A DNA stretch of 64,000 bases, from assembly GCF_004843545.1 (NCBI RefSeq), contig NZ_CP039457.1, positions 1,764,501-1,828,500 on the forward strand. Reading direction: 5' to 3'. Below are positions 46,867 to 56,225 of this stretch, one piece after another. The notes below the pieces were generated by a model. It searched no databases. It saw only the letters and a program-made list of their open reading frames with translations, and had not been told where the DNA came from. Numbering within the stretch: the stretch's first letter is position 1; every line of letters starts with the position of its first letter. The position numbers were made by a program, and so were the translations under genes. The stretch is from Streptococcus pasteurianus (GTDB taxonomy: Bacteria > Bacillota > Bacilli > Lactobacillales > Streptococcaceae).

Positions 46867-49692
46867 TTATTTCAATTTGTCTTTTAAATATTGTCCTGTG
46901 AAGGATTCTTTGACTTTGACGACCTCTTCTGGTGTGCCTGTGGCAACGATTTGTCCACCACCGACACCGCCTTCTGGTCCAAGGTCGATAATGTGGTCAG
47001 CTGTCTTAATCACATCAAGATTGTGTTCAATGACAAGCACGGTATTTCCATCATCCACGAAGCGTTGAAGGACTTTAAGCAGACGAGCAATGTCATCTGT
47101 GTGAAGTCCTGTCGTTGGTTCATCAAGGATATAAAGGCTCTTACCAGTTGAGCGTTTGTGAAGTTCACTCGCCAATTTCATACGCTGTGCTTCACCACCA
47201 GACAGCGTTGTGGCTGGTTGTCCGAGAGTAACATAACCAAGTCCAACGTCTTTGATAGTTTGCAATTTGCGTGCGATTTTAGGGATTGGTGCAAAGAATT
47301 CAACCGCATCATTGACTGTCATATCAAGAATTTCAGCGATATTTTTGTCTTTGTAATGAACTTCAAGCGTTTCACTATTATAACGTGTGCCATGACAAAC
47401 CTCGCAAGGTACGTAAACATCTGGCAAGAAGTGCATTTCAATCTTGATAATTCCGTCACCAGAGCAAGCCTCGCAACGTCCACCTTTGACGTTAAATGAG
47501 AAACGTCCTTTTTTGTAACCACGAATCTTAGCTTCATTGGTCTTAGCAAAAAGGTCACGAATATCATCAAAAACACCTGTGTAAGTTGCAGGATTTGAAC
47601 GCGGAGTACGGCCGATTGGGCTTTGGTCAATGTCAATCAAGCGTTCAATGTTCTCAATACCTTCAAGTGCCTTGTGTTTACCAGGTTTGGCAGAATTGCG
47701 ATTTAATTTTTGAGCAACAGCTTTTTTCAAAATACTGTTAACCAAGGTTGATTTTCCAGAACCCGAAACACCTGTCACCGCAATGAATTTACCAAGTGGG
47801 AAAGTCACATCAATATTTTGCAGGTTATTTTCAGAAGCACCTTTGACACGAAGCACGCGCCCATTTCCTTTACGACGTTCTAGTGGCACAGGAATTTCTT
47901 TTGCTCCAGACAAATATTGCCCTGTAATTGATTTTTTATTTTTGGCAACATCTTCTGGCGTTCCAGAGGCAACAATTTGCCCACCAAAATCACCTGCACC
48001 TGGTCCGACATCAATGAGCCAATCAGCTTGGCGCATGGTATCTTCATCGTGTTCAACGACAATCAAGGTATTGCCCAAATCACGCATTTTTTTCAAGCTT
48101 GAAATCAAACGGTCATTGTCACGTTGATGAAGCCCAATCGAAGGTTCATCCAAAATATAAAGGACACCTGATAGGTTTGAACCAATTTGCGTTGCCAAGC
48201 GAATACGCTGACTTTCACCACCAGATAAAGTCCCCGCAGAACGCGACAAGGTCAAATAATTCAAGCCAACATTATTTAAGAAGGTCAGACGGTCTTTGAT
48301 TTCCTTAACAATCGGCATTGCAATCGTCTTTTCATTTTCAGAGAGTTCTAGGTGAGTTAAAAGTTCCAAGTGGTCAGCAACTGACAAATCAGACACTTGC
48401 CCAATATTTAAGCCATTTTCGCCACCAACACGAACACAAAGTGCTTGATTATTTAAACGATAACCATGACAAGTTGCACATGGCAATTCATTCATGTAAC
48501 CACGCATAACATTACGTGTAAAGTCACTATTTGTTTCATGATAACGGCGGTCAATATTATTGACGACTCCCTCAAACGGAAGGTCGATATTACGTTCACC
48601 ACCAAAGTCATTGATATAGTGGAAATGGAATTCACGCTCGCCTGAGCCATACAAGACCAAGTTTTGTTCTTCTTCTGTCAAATTTTCAAATGGTGTATCC
48701 ATATCAATACCAAAAGAAGTCATGGCTTGTTCTAGCATGGCTGGGTAATAGTTAGATGAGATTGGATTCCACGGTGCTAAAGCCCCTTCACGAAGCGTTT
48801 TACTACGGTCAGGAATCACCAAATCCAAATCGACTTCCAATTTGCTTCCCAAGCCATCACAGGTTGGGCATGAACCAAACGGTGCGTTAAATGAAAAAAG
48901 ACGTGGTTCCAATTCTGGAACGGTAAAACCACAAACAGGACATGAATAATGCTCTGAAAAGAGCAATTCATTACCATCCATAGTATCAATAATCACATAA
49001 CCATCAGCCAATCGAAGCGCAGCTTCCACCGAATCAAACAAGCGCGAACGGATACCGTCTTTATTAATCAAACGGTCAACAACGATTTCGATATTGTGCA
49101 TTTTGCTCTTAGATAACTCAGGAACTTCTGAAATATCGAAAATCTCGCCATCCACGCGCACACGCACATAACCATCTTTTTGAATACGGTCAAAAATCGT
49201 CTTGTGTTGTCCTTTTTTACGACGCACAACTGGCGCTAAAATCTGCATTCGCGTCCGTTCTGGCAATTCCAAAACTTGGTCAACAATTTGCTCAACAGAT
49301 GATGCCGTAATGGCACCATGCCCATTGATACAATACGGCGTCCCCACGCGAGCATATAAAAGACGCAGATAATCGTTAATTTCTGTCGTTGTCCCTACCG
49401 TAGAGCGAGGATTTTTACTAGTTGTTTTTTGGTCAATGGAAATAGCAGGGCTGAGACCTTCAATCGAATCAACATCTGGTTTTTCCATATTACCAAGAAA
49501 CATACGCGCATAAGCTGACAAACTTTCTACATAACGACGTTGCCCTTCTGCGTAAATCGTATCAAATGCCAAACTTGACTTTCCCGAACCAGACAAACCA
49601 GTCACAACAACCAACTTATCCCGCGGAATGTCAACATTGATATTTTTTAAATTGTGGGCACGTGCCCCACGAATAATTAATTTATCTTGCAT
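46867..49692 (-). CDS. uvrA: UvrABC excinuclease subunit A
   Basis: 941 residues. Two ABC ATPase units, each with Walker A ([22 protein letters not shown]) and LSGG signature, plus two zinc fingers (CPVCGF...[14 protein letters not shown]...CEVCHGT). Damage recognition subunit of nucleotide excision repair. Full length. Confidence 0.98.
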   Translation of the reverse strand: MQDKLIIRGARAHNLKNINVDIPRDKLVVVTGLSGSGKSSLAFDTIYAEGQRRYVESLSAYARMFLGNMEKPDVDSIEGLSPAISIDQKTTSKNPRSTVGTTTEINDYLRLLYARVGTPYCINGHGAITASSVEQIVDQVLELPERTRMQILAPVVRRKKGQHKTIFDRIQKDGYVRVRVDGEIFDISEVPELSKSKMHNIEIVVDRLINKDGIRSRLFDSVEAALRLADGYVIIDTMDGNELLFSEHYSCPVCGFTVPELEPRLFSFNAPFGSCPTCDGLGSKLEVDLDLVIPDRSKTLREGALAPWNPISSNYYPAMLEQAMTSFGIDMDTPFENLTEEEQNLVLYGSGEREFHFHYINDFGGERNIDLPFEGVVNNIDRRYHETNSDFTRNVMRGYMNELPCATCHGYRLNNQALCVRVGGENGLNIGQVSDLSVADHLELLTHLELSENEKTIAMPIVKEIKDRLTFLNNVGLNYLTLSRSAGTLSGGESQRIRLATQIGSNLSGVLYILDEPSIGLHQRDNDRLISSLKKMRDLGNTLIVVEHDEDTMRQADWLIDVGPGAGDFGGQIVASGTPEDVAKNKKSITGQYLSGAKEIPVPLERRKGNGRVLRVKGASENNLQNIDVTFPLGKFIAVTGVSGSGKSTLVNSILKKAVAQKLNRNSAKPGKHKALEGIENIERLIDIDQSPIGRTPRSNPATYTGVFDDIRDLFAKTNEAKIRGYKKGRFSFNVKGGRCEACSGDGIIKIEMHFLPDVYVPCEVCHGTRYNSETLEVHYKDKNIAEILDMTVNDAVEFFAPIPKIARKLQTIKDVGLGYVTLGQPATTLSGGEAQRMKLASELHKRSTGKSLYILDEPTTGLHTDDIARLLKVLQRFVDDGNTVLVIEHNLDVIKTADHIIDLGPEGGVGGGQIVATGTPEEVVKVKESFTGQYLKDKLK

Positions 49693-49857
49693 AATCTATT
49701 CATCAGCAAAATGAATAACCTATATTGATGATCCTTCATCCGATAGGTTCACTTTTTACCAATGTCCTAGTCCTTTCTTCATAGCTACTTCTAAGATTCT
49801 TACCTTATTATAACAAATTTTCTACTATTCTTTATCCCAAAAAACTGCTAATTGTAG

Positions 49858-49863
49858 TATAAT
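49858..49863 (+). promoter_or_regulatory. -10 element upstream of the corA leader
   Basis: TATAAT in ATTGTAGTATAATAG, 55 bases upstream of the leader ORF. The -35 is poorly conserved, so the promoter may need an activator or be weak. Confidence 0.5.
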
Positions 49864-49917
49864 AGATTAGTATGTAAAATTTTCTCCTCTTGAAAATATC
49901 AAGCTAAGGATTTTAAT

Positions 49918-49971
49918 ATGACATACAGCAAAAATAAATGGAACAAAATCCAATGTTATACGTTTAACTAG
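49918..49971 (+). CDS. Possible 17-residue leader peptide upstream of corA
   Basis: ATG 49918 with AAGGATTTTAAT upstream; product MTYSKNKWNKIQCYTFN, stop TAG at 49969-49971, 36 bases before the corA start. A short ORF between a TATAAT and corA, with its own plausible RBS, could be a translational attenuator or simply chance. No database comparison was possible. Confidence 0.4.
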   Translation: MTYSKNKWNKIQCYTFN

Positions 49972-50007
49972 ATTTTGTATCTTAGAGTAAAAGGAGGGGT
50001 TGTTTTT

Positions 50008-50952
50008 ATGGAACAAATGTTTCTATCAACAGCGTTAGAATTTAAAGAAATCAATACATTCGAGCCCGGCGCTTGGATTAATTTGGTCAACCCCTCCCAG
50101 GAAGAATCTGTCAAATTATCTGAGCAATTCAATATCGATATTACAGACCTTCGTGCGCCACTCGACCTTGAAGAAACATCACGTATTGCCGTTGAAGATG
50201 ATTATACATTGATTATCGTCGATGTGCCAACCTACGAAGAACGTAATAACAAAAGTTACTATGTCACTATTCCGCTCGGTATTATCGTGACAGACAATGC
50301 TGTTATCACAACGTGTTTGCAAGAATTGACGCTTTTTGATAATTTTTTCAATCGTCGTGTGAAAAACTTTTACACATTCATGAAAACACGTTTTGTATTC
50401 CAATTGCTTTATCGCAATGCAGAACTATTCCTAACAGCCCTTCGTTCTATCGACCGCCAAAGCGACCGAATCGAAGCTGAATTGGAAAACGCCACACGTA
50501 ATGAGCAATTAATTGACATGATGGAGTTGGAAAAATCTATCGTCTATTTGAAAGCCTCATTGAAATTCAACGAACGTATCGTTAAAAAGCTTTCAAGTAG
50601 CACCAGCTCTTTGAAAAAATATATCGAAGATGAAGATTTGCTTGAAGACACTCTGATTGAAACGCAACAGGCGATTGAGATGGCTGGCATTTATGAAAAT
50701 GTCTTGAACGCCATGACAGAAACAACTGCTTCAATCATCAACAACAATCAGAATACAATCATGAAAACCTTGGCATTGATGACCATGGCTTTGGATATTC
50801 CAACTGTTATCTTCTCAGCTTATGGCATGAACTTCCAAAATAACTGGTTGCCACTAAATGGTCTACCACACGCCTTTTGGTACATTGTTTTTATCGCCGC
50901 TGCTATGAGCGCCTTCGTTGTTATCTATTTCTTTAGGAAGAAGTGGTTTTAA
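50008..50952 (+). CDS. corA: CorA-type magnesium/cobalt channel
   Basis: 314 residues from ATG 50008 (RBS AAAGGAGGGG); 11 codons upstream are in frame but start before the RBS. A long helical cytoplasmic domain, then two transmembrane helices near the C-terminus and the Mg-selectivity motif GMN in SAYGMNFQNNWLP. The C-terminal basic RKKWF is typical. Imports Mg2+, pentameric. Confidence 0.9.
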   Translation: MEQMFLSTALEFKEINTFEPGAWINLVNPSQEESVKLSEQFNIDITDLRAPLDLEETSRIAVEDDYTLIIVDVPTYEERNNKSYYVTIPLGIIVTDNAVITTCLQELTLFDNFFNRRVKNFYTFMKTRFVFQLLYRNAELFLTALRSIDRQSDRIEAELENATRNEQLIDMMELEKSIVYLKASLKFNERIVKKLSSSTSSLKKYIEDEDLLEDTLIETQQAIEMAGIYENVLNAMTETTASIINNNQNTIMKTLALMTMALDIPTVIFSAYGMNFQNNWLPLNGLPHAFWYIVFIAAAMSAFVVIYFFRKKWF

Positions 50953-50956
50953 CCTG

Positions 50957-51025
50957 CCAAATTCTGTTGCGACTAAGGTCGCTAACAGAATTACGGAAGA
51001 ATCCTATTAGGATTCTTCCTAGGCA
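50957..51025. repeat. Three-way-junction inverted-repeat element downstream of corA
   Basis: Two strong hairpins in tandem, AATTCTGTT..CGAC-TAAG-GTCG..AACAGAATT and GGAAGAATCC-TATT-AGGATTCTTCC, enclosed by CTGCC and GGCAG. There is no T-run, so it is not a simple terminator. The rest of the 50953-51254 gap contains only a weaker hairpin (GAGAAA/TTTCTC near 51145-51170) and the promoter of the next gene. Confidence 0.55.
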
Positions 51026-51254
51026 GCTTACTAGTTTGAAAGGTGACTATTATCAAGCCAATGTTTTTGCATTATGACATTTGATATGTTAAGTAACGGA
51101 AGTTTAATATTTTATCGGCAGTGTATTTATGGTGATTATTAATTAGAGAAAGTAACTGTTTTATTTTCTCTCACTAGTAATTCATCTTAATCATGGGCTT
51201 TACTGGATGTTCTTAGCAACACTTCTATTTCACAAAAACAGGAGACTATATATT

Positions 51255-51911
51255 ATGGATTTAACTAAACTTACTAAAAAGAATCAAGAATTTATTCACA
51301 TTGCTACTAATCAATTAATTCAAGATGGCAAATCTGATGATGAAATCAAAACGATTTTAGAAGAAGTTTTACCAACAATTGTTGAAAATCAGAAAAAAGG
51401 ATTGACTGCACGTGCTCTTTTCGGTGCCCCTACCGTTTGGGCTGCTTCATTTACTGAAAAAGATTCAGATAAGAATGCTGAGCAAACTGATAAAAATGAC
51501 AATCCTTGGTTAATGTGGCTTGATACATCACTTCTTTTCATCGGTATTGTTGCCCTCCTTAATACTGTCATTGATTTCTTCAATTCAACGACAACAAGTT
51601 CTGGGTTGCTTTCATTGCTTGCCCTTGGTTTTGGTGGTGGTGCTGCTATGTATGCCACTTATCACTTCATCTATCGCCACTCTGGTAAACCAAAAAGCGA
51701 ACGTCCAGGTTGGACCAAAACTATCTTGGTGCTTGGTTTGGCAATGCTTGGTTGGGTCCTCCTTTACACTGGAACAGCATTCTTGCCAGCAGTTATCAAC
51801 CCACAATTACCAGCCATCGTTATGTTAATCATTGGTGCAGCTGCACTTCTTGGACGTCATTTCCTTCAAAAGAAATATAATATCCTTAATGCCATGACAC
51901 CGAAACAATAA
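51255..51911 (+). CDS. DUF1129 family membrane protein
   Basis: 218 residues from ATG 51255 (RBS CAGGAGACTATATATT). The N-terminal ~75 residues are soluble and helical; then four transmembrane segments (about 78-100, 110-130, 150-172, 178-198). LTKKNQEFIHIATNQLI is the DUF1129 start. No biochemical role is known. Downstream terminator. Confidence 0.8.
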   Translation: MDLTKLTKKNQEFIHIATNQLIQDGKSDDEIKTILEEVLPTIVENQKKGLTARALFGAPTVWAASFTEKDSDKNAEQTDKNDNPWLMWLDTSLLFIGIVALLNTVIDFFNSTTTSSGLLSLLALGFGGGAAMYATYHFIYRHSGKPKSERPGWTKTILVLGLAMLGWVLLYTGTAFLPAVINPQLPAIVMLIIGAAALLGRHFLQKKYNILNAMTPKQ

Positions 51912-51922
51912 TTTCAAACATT

Positions 51923-51957
51923 AAAAGTCCTGCTAGGTAACCTAGCAGGACTTTTTT
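51923..51957 (+). terminator. Terminator after the DUF1129 gene
   Basis: AAAGTCCTGCTAGGT-A-ACCTAGCAGGACTTTTTT, a 14-16 bp perfect stem with T-run; likely works on both strands for the convergent lipoprotein gene. Confidence 0.9.
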
Positions 51958-52405
51958 AGGCATTACGCAATGCCACGATAATTTTCTTTGACCAATCTGA
52001 TGTAATTTTCACCTTATCAATATCTGTCACATCAATTTTCTTAACCGAAAAATACGTCTTATTGTTATACCTAATGTTAAAATCATCGTCACTATTTTCT
52101 TTAACAGCCGTAAATGGAACGTCATTTAAAGCAAAATCGACATCAGAAGATAACTTCTGCAAGTCCTCTTTGGTAGCCATGATATAAAGAGTACCCGAAA
52201 ACTGTGCTGATAATTGTTGTTCCTCATCGCTCTCAACTGAAATAATATCCATAATATTCATTTCTGACAACTCTGATGAATAATCTTTGTTAATCTCCGT
52301 TTGAATGTCTTGCGACACATCAGTTAATTCTGAATCAGCACCACATCCTGCCAAAATAGTTAGCAACAGCACTGACAGTCCTAGCAAAAATTTTCTCTTT
52401 TTCAT
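51956..52405 (-). CDS. Predicted lipoprotein of unknown function
   Basis: 149 residues. Signal peptide 1-20 with lipobox LAGC (Cys21). Mature part is acidic and has no motif I recognise. It lies 1 base downstream of the XRE gene of the second DUF2975 module, same strand, so it is probably co-transcribed with it. It might be the surface part of that module. Confidence 0.7.
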   Translation of the reverse strand: MKKRKFLLGLSVLLLTILAGCGADSELTDVSQDIQTEINKDYSSELSEMNIMDIISVESDEEQQLSAQFSGTLYIMATKEDLQKLSSDVDFALNDVPFTAVKENSDDDFNIRYNNKTYFSVKKIDVTDIDKVKITSDWSKKIIVALRNA

Positions 52406-52406
52406 C

Positions 52407-52616
52407 TTAGTCTCTCCTATATTTTAAAATATCTCCTGGTTGACAGTCTAATTCGCGGCAAATATTCATCAACGTATTAAACCTAACACCTTTTGCCTTT
52501 CCAGTCTTTAAAATCGATAAATTTGCCTCAGTTATCCCAATTTTTTCAGCCAATTCTTTGGAGGTTATATTTCTCAACTTGAGCATTTTATCTAAATGTA
52601 CTTGTATTTCTGCCAT
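52407..52616 (-). CDS. XRE-family small regulator (YozG-like), copy B
   Basis: 69 residues; HTH with TSKELAEKIGITEANLSILK and ending ICRELDCQPGDILKY. Close paralogue of the regulator at 26032-26235. It follows the DUF2975 gene by 2 bases; translation coupled. Expected to be an autoregulator of the module. Confidence 0.85.
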   Translation of the reverse strand: MAEIQVHLDKMLKLRNITSKELAEKIGITEANLSILKTGKAKGVRFNTLMNICRELDCQPGDILKYRRD

Positions 52617-52618
52617 AG

Positions 52619-53143
52619 CTAAATAATCTCATCATAATCTTTTTGAAGTTGAACGCCGTGTTTTATCACAAGGATACCAATATAATTGACAACAAGTAAT
52701 ACAATGTTGAGCCAATAATCTTTCAATGATAGCTCAAATAAATCACTAACATGTTCAAGATTCAAAAAATTAAAAATAAGGTTAACAGCCAACTGAATAC
52801 CTGTCGCAATCAGCAAGCAACGCAATGTTTTAGAAAGATAAGTGATATTTTCAGAATTGAAATAAGAGTCTTTCTGAAAATTCATTAGTAGTTTGTCTAA
52901 CGCTCGCATAATCATAACGACCATATAAAAAATAGCAGCCGCTAATAGCAATATAAGCATCGGAAACCAAATCGGCACTTGAGCAATTTGCGAGTTATAA
53001 TCTAGTGTCAACATTCCATTTTGATTCCAGCCGTCAAGAACAACACCTAGAATACCTAAAAACATGACAATAATTCCAATAATTGCTAAATAGCGTATAA
53101 TTTTGACAACTTCCCTACTAACCTTAAAAACAATCTGTTTCAT
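52619..53143 (-). CDS. DUF2975 membrane protein, copy B
   Basis: 174 residues with four predicted transmembrane helices, LLMNFQKDSYFNSENITYLS being the conserved loop. Forms a module with the XRE regulator and the lipoprotein. Paralogous to 26248-26727 but clearly diverged. Promoter region 53144-53236 contains the AT-rich repeat TTGTTTTACAATAATTA-like symmetry, possibly the operator. Confidence 0.77.
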   Translation of the reverse strand: MKQIVFKVSREVVKIIRYLAIIGIIVMFLGILGVVLDGWNQNGMLTLDYNSQIAQVPIWFPMLILLLAAAIFYMVVMIMRALDKLLMNFQKDSYFNSENITYLSKTLRCLLIATGIQLAVNLIFNFLNLEHVSDLFELSLKDYWLNIVLLVVNYIGILVIKHGVQLQKDYDEII

Positions 53144-53236
53144 TTTACACCTCGATTATTGTTTTACAATAATTATCTCTTCAAAATTATTATAAAACAA
53201 TAATTTTACTCTGTAAAGTATTTGCATACACAAAAA

Positions 53237-53252
53237 GACCCCTCGCGGAGTC
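53237..53252 (-). terminator. Terminator after rpsR
   Basis: Minus strand GACTCC-GCGA-GGGGTC (one G-T) followed by TTTTT; ends the rpsF-ssb-rpsR operon. Confidence 0.8.
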
Positions 53253-53277
53253 ATTTTTTCTTATTTAAAGTAACGAA

Positions 53278-53517
53278 TTAGTCTTCGTTTACGAATGGCA
53301 TAAGAGCCATAACGCGAGCGCGTTTGATAGCTGTTGTTACTTTACGTTGGTTTTTAGCTGAAGTTCCAGTTACGCGACGTGGAAGAATTTTACCACGTTC
53401 TGAAACGAAACGGCTAAGAAGCTCAGTATCTTTGTAATCAACATATTCAATTTTGTTAGCTGCGATGTAATCAACTTTTTTACGGCGTTTGAATCCGCCA
53501 CGACGTTGTTGAGCCAT
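53278..53517 (-). CDS. rpsR: 30S ribosomal protein S18
   Basis: 79 residues, basic N-terminus ([14 protein letters not shown]) and the S18 core [20 protein letters not shown]. Binds next to S6 in the 30S platform. Last gene of the rpsF-ssb-rpsR operon. No zinc-ligand cysteines, the usual streptococcal (C-minus) form. Confidence 0.97.
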   Translation of the reverse strand: MAQQRRGGFKRRKKVDYIAANKIEYVDYKDTELLSRFVSERGKILPRRVTGTSAKNQRKVTTAIKRARVMALMPFVNED

Positions 53518-53577
53518 GTTTTATTCTCCTTTATATTATTGTTGTTTCAAGTTTTTCACTTGAGTTGTCCATATCCA

Positions 53578-54093
53578 TTAGAATGGAAGATCGTCATCTG
53601 AAATGTCCATTGGATTTGAATTGCCAAATGGGCTTTCATCACGACCAAAGTTAGGTGTTTGTGATTGTGAAGATTGTGATGAGAAACCACCGTCGTTTGA
53701 TGAGCCACCAAATGATGAATTGTTATTGTTGAATCCACCGTTATATGAACCACCTGATTGACCTTCACGTGTAGCACGACTTTCCAAGATTTGGAAATTA
53801 TCTGCAACAATCTCTGTTACGTAAACACGTTGACCTTGTTGATTTTCATAATTACGAGTCTGGATACGACCTGTAACACCAATCAATGTGCCTTTTTTAG
53901 CCCAATTAGACAGATTTTCTGCCTGTTGGCGCCAAATCACACAGTTAATAAAATCAGCTTCACGTTCACCATTTTGATTTTTAAAGTTGCGATTTACAGC
54001 AAGTGTAAATGTGGCAACAGCTTGATTAGATGGTGTGTAACGGAGTTCTGCATCGCGAGTCATACGACCGACAAGTACTACATTATTAATCAT
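53578..54093 (-). CDS. ssb: Single-stranded DNA-binding protein
   Basis: 171 residues. N-terminal OB fold ([20 protein letters not shown], to ~105), a Gly/Asn/Ser/Gln-rich linker, and the acidic tip [10 protein letters not shown] that recruits repair and replication partners. Housekeeping SsbA, in its standard position between rpsF and rpsR. Confidence 0.97.
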   Translation of the reverse strand: MINNVVLVGRMTRDAELRYTPSNQAVATFTLAVNRNFKNQNGEREADFINCVIWRQQAENLSNWAKKGTLIGVTGRIQTRNYENQQGQRVYVTEIVADNFQILESRATREGQSGGSYNGGFNNNNSSFGGSSNDGGFSSQSSQSQTPNFGRDESPFGNSNPMDISDDDLPF

Positions 54094-54104
54094 AAAATAC
54101 CTTC

Positions 54105-54395
54105 TTACGCGTCAAGTTTAACGATCATGTGACGAAGAATGTCACCGTTGATTTTTGAAAGACGGTCAAACTCATTAAGAGCTGTTGCATCTTCTGTTTC
54201 AACGTTGATAACGTGGTAAAGTCCTTCACGGAAATCTTGAATTTCGTACGCAAGACGACGTTTTTCCCAATCTTTTGATTCAACAACAGTTGCACCGTTG
54301 TCTGTCAAGATAGAGTCAAAGCGTGCTACCAAAGCGTTTTTAGCTTCTTCTTCAATGTTTGGACGAATGATATAAAGAATTTCGTATTTAGCCAT
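54105..54395 (-). CDS. rpsF: 30S ribosomal protein S6
   Basis: 96 residues; [20 protein letters not shown] and the [14 protein letters not shown] [16 protein letters not shown] motif. First gene of the operon, RBS AAAGGAGG. Preceded by a structured leader that likely binds the S6:S18 complex. Confidence 0.97.
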   Translation of the reverse strand: MAKYEILYIIRPNIEEEAKNALVARFDSILTDNGATVVESKDWEKRRLAYEIQDFREGLYHVINVETEDATALNEFDRLSKINGDILRHMIVKLDA

Positions 54396-54422
54396 TGATA
54401 TTTTTCCTCCTTTTGGTCTAAT

Positions 54423-54463
54423 GACCCGTGACCCTCGTCACGAGTAAGTGAGGGATACTCACA
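54423..54463 (-). ncRNA. S6:S18-binding leader of the rpsF operon
   Basis: The rpsF 5' leader forms nested hairpins (GTGAC/GTCAC, CCCTC/GAGGG, GTGAG/CTCAC) with an unpaired CACGGGTCA segment. A leader of this kind, bound by the S6-S18 pair for autoregulation, is known upstream of rpsF in many bacteria. I judge by position and repeats; the conserved CCG bulge was not confirmed. Confidence 0.5.
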
Positions 54464-54470
54464 ATAAATT

Positions 54471-54499
54471 ATTATACTATACGTAGAGCGAATACGCAA
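54471..54499 (-). promoter_or_regulatory. rpsF operon promoter
   Basis: Minus strand TTGCGT (54494-54499), 17-base spacer, TATAAT (54471-54476). Transcription would start just before the S6:S18 leader. Confidence 0.75.
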
Positions 54500-54603
54500 G
54501 AGATTTATGCATTACAGAAAGATTTTATTTGTCCATTATGTACATTGTTAAAATGACATTTTAAAAAATTAACATTATCTACTATGTAGAATAAGACAAT
54601 AAA

Positions 54604-54621
54604 AAAGCACAGCCGTGCTTT
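54604..54621 (-). terminator. Terminator after the small protein gene at 54638
   Basis: Minus strand AAAGCAC-GGCT-GTGCTTT followed by TTTATTG. Confidence 0.75.
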
Positions 54622-54637
54622 CTATATAAAAATTAAA

Positions 54638-54805
54638 TTAAAATTCACCTTTATTAGAGACAGGGAGATTCGTTTCATAAAGCTCTGTTGCAATCTCTAA
54701 GCCTTTTCTAAAATTATCCGCTTCTTCGCGGGTTTCAAACATTTTCTGTGCTTGTACATATTGTTGACCACTACGCCAATACATTTTCCGAACAACCCAC
54801 ATATC
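54638..54805 (-). CDS. Small conserved-looking hypothetical protein
   Basis: 55 residues from ATG 54805 with GAGGTAGGGAT upstream; the frame is open to 54895 but without RBS. Sequence begins MWVVRKMYWRSGQQYVQAQK, has FETREEADNFRKGLE and no membrane part. I do not recognise a family. It has its own terminator, so it is likely an expressed monocistron. Confidence 0.6.
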   Translation of the reverse strand, partial: DMWVVRKMYWRSGQQYVQAQKMFETREEADNFRKGLEIATELYETNLPVSNKGEF

Positions 54806-55033
54806 CCTACCTCGCTTTTCGCTAGTTTGAGATACATTATAGCATAAATTGTAAAAAAATTTTGTCTTGTCTTTAACTTTTAATATAATATTCAAATTGT
54901 TTTAACATATTTTTTGAGTGTTATAACACGAAAATCAGTTAAATTCCTGTTAAAGTAATATTTTCTATCAAACACATCTTCTTACTCTAGAATGACTATA
55001 ATGAAAGTCATCTTAAACTAAAAGAGTTAATTA

Positions 55034-55557
55034 TTAAAATGATAGTTTCTTAGTTTTATCATCATTAAAGTTATAATAACAGTTAGATCCGAATCTACTA
55101 AAAAAATCAACAAGTGAACTAAAAAATAGTATATCGTGAAAAACTTCAAATTTTCCATAAGATACTAAAAGAATAAGTGTTTTGTATGTTAAGCCGAATA
55201 AGTAAATAAATAACAATCATATCAAATTCTGTATAAACATATTAGCAAAGGTTACTACTTTCTTTCCTAATAGTTTCTCTACTTCAGCTTGAATAAATGG
55301 TAATTTCCAAAACTTAGTCTCAAAATATATAATATACCACCACCCGATGCAAAAACAGGTAAGCCGAATATTCCTAACAAAAGATAAATAAAAAGAGTTA
55401 AGAAACTATGGTATTTTCCTAAAATAGGATATAACATATACACAATAATTATCTGTATTGAAATAAAATCTAACAACGGCAATGGAATAATTAGCTTTGA
55501 ACTAATTATTAGTAAAGCAAGCATAATTGACATCAAAACAACTTTTTTTGTTTTCAT
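55034..55557 (-). pseudogene. bioY: Biotin transporter substrate-binding subunit BioY, broken
   Basis: Start ATG 55557 overlaps the bioD stop (TGATG). The first ~90 residues are BioY: several membrane helices and the GGGILYILRLSFG signature where the family has GGxGYxxGPTxGY. The frame then shifts and stops at 55279. A shifted frame from about 55310 continues family-like sequence (EKLLGKKVVTFANMFIQNLI), meets an in-frame TGA near 55213, and goes on (IYLFGLTYKTLILL) to 55034. Total span fits the usual ~180 residues. Two lesions, so probably inactive as the ECF biotin importer. Confidence 0.75.
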
Positions 55558-56225
55558 CACACTCTCCAATTTTTTATGAGTCTATTCTTGTCATTTTCTG
55601 ACTTCATTCTTTGTTTATAATCGTTCAAATAGGGTATGTATCCTAATATCGGCAACTCAGTTAAATTTTTTATATATTCATTGCTATCTGTGATTATCCC
55701 TTCTACTGTCCTCACTTGATTAAATATTATTCCAAAAATATCAATCCCTTCAGATTGTAAAACTTTTAATGTTAGTAAAGTATGATTCAGTGACCCAAGG
55801 TATGAAGATACTACTAAAATAACAGGAAGATTAACAGCTTTAACAATGTCTAACATTGATTGTTTTTGATTAATTGGAGACATTATCCCACCTGCCATTT
55901 CTATAATAACAGGTGATAAACTATGAGATTCTACTTGTTTTATAATCTGTTGAACAATGTGTTCTAATTGAATATTTTTTTGCTCAAGCAATGCAGCTAG
56001 ATGAAGTGAAGTTTCTGATCTATAGGTTTCAAAATTAATAATATTTTCCTGTGGAATCCCGCAAGAAGTATAAAAATCAGTATCTAAAGTTTTACCAGTT
56101 TGAAGAGGTTTAATGATGATAGAATTCTTATTCAACTTTTCTTTGAAATATTGATGTAGTAATACTGACGCTGTGGATTTCCCACAATCAGTATCTATTC
56201 CACAAATTATAAATTGATTATCCAT
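55557..56225 (-). CDS. bioD: Dethiobiotin synthase
   Basis: 222 residues from ATG 56225 (better spaced from GAAGG than the ATG at 56234). P-loop GIDTDCGKSTASV replaces the classic GTDTDVGKT; IIKPLQTGKTLDTDF and EMAGGIMSPI are the other active-site parts. Converts DAPA, CO2 and ATP to dethiobiotin. It appears intact. Its start overlaps the bioB stop, so it is operonic with bioB and bioY. Confidence 0.85.
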   Translation of the reverse strand: MDNQFIICGIDTDCGKSTASVLLHQYFKEKLNKNSIIIKPLQTGKTLDTDFYTSCGIPQENIINFETYRSETSLHLAALLEQKNIQLEHIVQQIIKQVESHSLSPVIIEMAGGIMSPINQKQSMLDIVKAVNLPVILVVSSYLGSLNHTLLTLKVLQSEGIDIFGIIFNQVRTVEGIITDSNEYIKNLTELPILGYIPYLNDYKQRMKSENDKNRLIKNWRV

